Source of the DNA: JADGHX01 sp040255575
GTDB taxonomy: Bacteria > Pseudomonadota > Gammaproteobacteria > Steroidobacterales > Steroidobacteraceae
DNA length: 9,644 bases
Direction of reading: 5' to 3'
Assembly: GCA_040255575.1 (NCBI GenBank)
Contig: JBDZVF010000231.1
Span: 1 to 9,644 of the forward strand
The notes beneath the pieces were generated by a model. It was not told the origin of the DNA. It worked only from the letters and a program-made list of their open reading frames with translations, and did no database searches. Both the position numbers and the translations under genes were made by a program. How positions within the stretch are numbered: the stretch's first letter is position 1; the number at the start of each line of letters is the position of its first letter. Below are positions 6,500 through 9,644 of this stretch, one piece after another.

Positions 6500-7394
6500 T
6501 CACAGTGTGAGCAGGCTGTAAAAGCTGGTGACGAGCGCGATGGCGACGACAAACACGAGATAAACGCACGCCAGCGCGAAGAACTTGAGCCTCGTGATGC
6601 TCTTTCCCTGACCATACACGCGGCGCATGGCGCGGTAGGTGTACACGGGCGGGTAGAGGAGCACGATCAGCACATACAGTGCCATCAGCCATCCCCAGCT
6701 GGTAATCGCCATGAATAGCGTGAACACCGTGAACAGGACGAACGTGAACGCGTGGTTGTGGACGAAGAACAGCAGGTGTTCGACGTAATACCGCCGCCAG
6801 TACATGAGCTTCATTGCGAGCGCCAGAATCGGCAGCAGCACGAACAGCGCGCGCGGCAGGTTGTGATAGAAACTTTCGATGAATCGCTCGCCGCGGTCTT
6901 CCACGATCTTGTAGCACGCCGCGCGTAAACGCGGCATCCCACGATGCCGGGCCCACACCGAACCGCGCGCCTTCGCAGATGCGCCTCGCCTGCTCTGCCG
7001 GCAACTCCTCGCTCGAGGTTTGCTCGACGTTCAGCCCTTGCACCGCCCCCTCTTCGCTGGTGCTCACGGTCACGAACACAGCCTTGTGACTGACGGTGCC
7101 GGCAACGAGGAAGAGCACGACACTCAACACCAGATAGAGCCGAAACGGCGGCAGGTATCGCGCGCGTCGCCCCTCGAGGAACTCCGCAGTCAGGAAGCCT
7201 GGTTTCGAGAGCAACAGCCACAACGTGCGCCACAGGCGGGAGTCGGCGTGCGTGAGGCTTTCGAGCGTCTCGCTTGCGAACTCGCGCATCGAATGCAGGT
7301 GCAGCTCGCGCCGCTGCCCGCAATTCGAACAGAATCGGCCGACGAGTGTCGTCCCGCAGTTGGCGCAGCGAGCCCGCGGAGCGTCGCCGGCCAC
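6500..7394 (-). pseudogene. DUF3667-like zinc-ribbon membrane protein, broken by a one-base frameshift
   Basis: Two minus-strand frames together make one protein of about 297 residues. The first begins at a GTG (7394), 6 bp after the fadE stop, and supplies a zinc ribbon, Cys10-x2-Cys13-x8-Cys22-x2-Cys25, then a helical segment and LLSKPGFLTAEFLEGRRARY, a motif typical of DUF3667 proteins, and a first membrane helix at about 82-101. Near 6911-6930 the homologous sequence moves to the second frame, which reads CYKIVEDRGERFIESFYHNL, RALFVLLPILALAMKLMYWR, YYVEHLLFFVHNHAF and further membrane helices to the stop at 6500. Removing one base in the GC run near 6917-6924 would join them as WDAAFTRACYKIVEDRG. 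Left uncorrected, the first frame continues to 6450 as a 314-residue product with an Arg/Ala-rich tail and without the later helices. The function of the family is unknown. The lesion may be a real mutation or a sequencing error. Confidence 0.85.
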
Positions 7395-7400
7395 GCGCGA

Positions 7401-9644
7401 TCAGGCGACGTGGATCGACGAGACCGCGCCCGGTGTCGGCTGCGCCTGCACGGCGAGCTCGTCGGGGGCGAAATCGTCGACGTTGATGAGATCCATGACC
7501 TTGCGGTCGTACTCGCGTAGCGAAGCCGCTTCCGTCTCGGAAATGATGCCGAGCGTGAGCGCCTGGGTGATCTGGCCGGGCAGGTCGAGCGCGGTGACCT
7601 TGCCGGTCTTCACGCCTTCGACGCGGATGCGCTTTTCGATGGGCTCCGCGGTCTGCGCAAGCACGAGCGCCTCCTGCAGCAGGCCGAGCGGATTCGACGG
7701 TTCGACGGTGTGGTAGATGTAGTGGCCGAGGCGCTCGCGTGACTCCGTGGGGTTGCTCACGAGGTCGGCGAGGGTCGCGCCCAGGCGATCGCTCGGCGCG
7801 GAATACGTGAGCCCGCGGGGCAGCGTCAGCAGGCGCATTACGGCGCCGAGGAATGGGTTCGGGAAGTTGCGAAGGAAGCTATGCAGCTGCTCCTGTGCGC
7901 GGTAGAGCAGGTTGCGGCAGGCCCATTCCACGAACGGCAGGTCCGCGTCGTGCCGGCCCTGGTTCTCGTAATGCTTCAGCACCATCGAGGCGAGATACAT
8001 GCAGGAGAGCACGTCGCCGAGCCGCGCCGACAGGTTTTCTTTCTTCTTGAGGTAGCCCCCGAGCGTGAGCATCGCGACGTCGACGACGAACGCGAACGAC
8101 GCGCTGAATCGCACGATGTGCTGGTAGTAGCGGGACGTCGGCCCCGTGACGGGTGTGCTCGTGAAGCGCGCATTGGTCATCGCCATGATGAACGAGCGCA
8201 CGGCATTGGAAATGGTGAAGCCGATGTGGCCGAACAGCGCGCGGTCGAACTCGTCCACGCCTTTCGCGCGATCCGGATTGCGCGCGGCGTTCATCTCCTT
8301 CAGCACGAACGGATGGCAGCGGATCGCGCCCTGCCCGAAGATGATGAGGCTGCGCGTGAGAATGTTCGCGCCTTCCACGGTGATCGCGATCGGGATCGCC
8401 TGGTAGCCGCGGCCGAGGTAGTTGCGCGGCCCGAGCTGGATGCCCTTGCCGCCATGCACGTCCATGCCGTCGTTCGCGACGATGCGGCTCATTTCCGTGA
8501 CGTGATACTTCAGCATCGCGGAGGGCACCGAGGGCTTCTCGCCGCCATCGATGGCGCCCGCGGTGACGGAGCGCGCGGCATCCATCGTATACGTGAGACC
8601 TGCCATGCGTGCGATCACGGACTCGACGCCTTCGAAGCGCCCCACCGGCATGTTGAACTGACGGCGGATGCGCCCGTAAGCGCCGGTCGCCCACGTGGCC
8701 GCCTTCGCGCCGCCTGTGGCGTTCGAGGGCAGCGAAATGCAGCGGCCCACCGAAAGCTGCTCCACCAGCATGCGCCAGCCCTGGCCGATCATCTTCTGCC
8801 CGCCGATCACGAACTCGAGCGGCACGAACACGTCGCGCCCCTGGACGGGCCCGTTCTGGAACGGAATGTTCAGCGGAAAATGCCTGCGGCCGAGCGTGAT
8901 GCCGGGCGTGCCGCGAGGAATGAGCGCGCAAGTGATGCCGCGATCCACGTTCTCGCTCAAGAGCTTCTCCGGATCGAACAGCCGGAACGCGAGCCCGATC
9001 ACCGTGGCGATGGGCGCGAGCGTGATGTAGCGCTTGGAGAAGTTCAGCCGGATGCCGACGATTTCCTGGCCCTGCCACTGGCCCTTGCAGACAACACCCG
9101 TGTCCGGCAGGGACGCCGCATCGGAGCCCGCGCGCGGGCCGGTCAACGCGAAGCAGGGGATTTCCTCGCCGCGCGCGAGACGCGGCAGGTAATAGTCCTT
9201 CTGCTCTTCCGTGCCGTAGTGGTTCAGGAGCTCCGCGGGGCCGAGAGAGTTCGGCACGGCGACGGTGGAAGAGGCCGTGACGCTGCGGCTCCCGATCTTC
9301 GTGAGCACGCACGAGTGCGCATAGGCGGAGAACTCGAGTCCACCGTACTTCTTCGGGATGATCATCGCGAAGAAGCCCTTCGACTTCAGGTAATCCCACA
9401 CGTGCGGCGGCAAATCGGCGCGCTTGTGAGTGATGTCCCAGTCATCGAGCATCTTGCAGAGCTCTTCACAGGGGCCGTCGATGAAGGCCTGTTCTTCCGG
9501 CGAGAGGCGCGGTGCTTTCGCGGAGAGCAGCTTGCTCCAGCGGGGCGCGCCGGTGAACAGCTCGCCGTCCCACCACACGGTGCCGGCCTCGAGCGCCTCG
9601 CGCTCGGTCTGCGACATGCGGGGCAACAGCTTCATGTACGTCTT
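7401..9644 (-). CDS. fadE: FadE-type acyl-CoA dehydrogenase, 5' end missing
   Basis: Catalyses the first step of fatty-acid beta-oxidation, FAD-dependent oxidation of acyl-CoA to trans-2-enoyl-CoA, and is the large proteobacterial type (about 800 residues). The first visible ATG (9635) gives 744 residues, but the frame is open to the edge (K-T-Y before Met) and FadE normally has an N-terminal membrane-associated stretch, so the true start is probably outside. From that Met: MSQTEREALEAGTVWWDGEL at 7-26; the N-terminal dehydrogenase domain at about 50-160 (FFAMIIPKKYGGLEFSAYAH); the signature ALTGPRAGSDAAS at 163-175; the beta domain at about 180-280; and the C-terminal helical domain with EQLSVGRCISLP and GGKGIQLGPRNYLGRGYQ. 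Glu421 in ITVEGANILTR aligns with the catalytic base of acyl-CoA dehydrogenases. Residues from about 450 to 735 form the FadE-specific DUF1974 region. The stop is 6 bp before the DUF3667-like gene, which suggests a shared transcript. Confidence 0.95.
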   Translation of the reverse strand, partial: KTYMKLLPRMSQTEREALEAGTVWWDGELFTGAPRWSKLLSAKAPRLSPEEQAFIDGPCEELCKMLDDWDITHKRADLPPHVWDYLKSKGFFAMIIPKKYGGLEFSAYAHSCVLTKIGSRSVTASSTVAVPNSLGPAELLNHYGTEEQKDYYLPRLARGEEIPCFALTGPRAGSDAASLPDTGVVCKGQWQGQEIVGIRLNFSKRYITLAPIATVIGLAFRLFDPEKLLSENVDRGITCALIPRGTPGITLGRRHFPLNIPFQNGPVQGRDVFVPLEFVIGGQKMIGQGWRMLVEQLSVGRCISLPSNATGGAKAATWATGAYGRIRRQFNMPVGRFEGVESVIARMAGLTYTMDAARSVTAGAIDGGEKPSVPSAMLKYHVTEMSRIVANDGMDVHGGKGIQLGPRNYLGRGYQAIPIAITVEGANILTRSLIIFGQGAIRCHPFVLKEMNAARNPDRAKGVDEFDRALFGHIGFTISNAVRSFIMAMTNARFTSTPVTGPTSRYYQHIVRFSASFAFVVDVAMLTLGGYLKKKENLSARLGDVLSCMYLASMVLKHYENQGRHDADLPFVEWACRNLLYRAQEQLHSFLRNFPNPFLGAVMRLLTLPRGLTYSAPSDRLGATLADLVSNPTESRERLGHYIYHTVEPSNPLGLLQEALVLAQTAEPIEKRIRVEGVKTGKVTALDLPGQITQALTLGIISETEAASLREYDRKVMDLINVDDFAPDELAVQAQPTPGAVSSIHVA

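Noticed and set aside
6911..6926. Programmed ribosomal frameshifting in the DUF3667-like gene
   Set aside because: No slippery heptamer of the X-XXY-YYZ kind or clear downstream pseudoknot is visible; a mutation or sequencing error is simpler.
7879..9399. A 506-residue minus-strand frame within fadE
   Set aside because: It is an out-of-frame shadow of fadE with Arg/His/Ala-rich composition and no motifs.

Overview
This is a high-GC window with bacterial gene packing. FadE-type acyl-CoA dehydrogenase, a GspA/GspB (ExeA/ExeB-like) pair, a DUF4399 periplasmic protein and a DUF3667-like zinc-ribbon membrane protein together suggest a gammaproteobacterium. I favour a GC-rich environmental lineage of the Xanthomonadales/Nevskiales/Steroidobacter kind. 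That placement is an inference from gene families and composition. No rRNA, tRNA, CRISPR array, insertion sequence, integrase or phage gene is visible.

Layout. Plus strand, 1-1744: the 3' part of an endonuclease/exonuclease/phosphatase (EEP) family protein that enters from the left edge, then a 322-residue exported protein of unknown function with two cysteines. These converge on a minus-strand block through a 38-bp gap (1745-1782) that holds a short GC hairpin. Minus strand, 1783-4392: gspB and gspA, transcribed gspA then gspB and separated by 3 bp. They encode the inner-membrane ATPase/peptidoglycan-binding partner and its TonB-like companion, which in other bacteria help the type II secretion secretin pass the cell wall. 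No other secretion gene is in the window. Positions 4393-4764 are a gene-free, G-rich stretch.

Minus strand, 4765-9644, in order of transcription: fadE (cut by the right edge), a DUF3667-like zinc-ribbon membrane protein broken by a one-base frameshift, a small exported DUF4399 protein with a good ribosome binding site, and dinB (DNA polymerase IV). The fadE-to-DUF3667 gap is 6 bp and the DUF4399-to-dinB gap is 43 bp, so read-through is plausible. The 87-bp gap before DUF4399 has room for its own promoter.

Functionally these are mostly ordinary chromosomal genes: fatty-acid beta-oxidation, translesion synthesis and envelope/secretion support. I do not see a convincing new defence or mobile system. 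The points most worth a second look are the frameshift in the DUF3667-like gene, the Asn-Gly-Tyr-Ala repeat linker of GspB, the degenerate C39-peptidase-like segment in GspA, and the uncharacterised two-cysteine exported protein.
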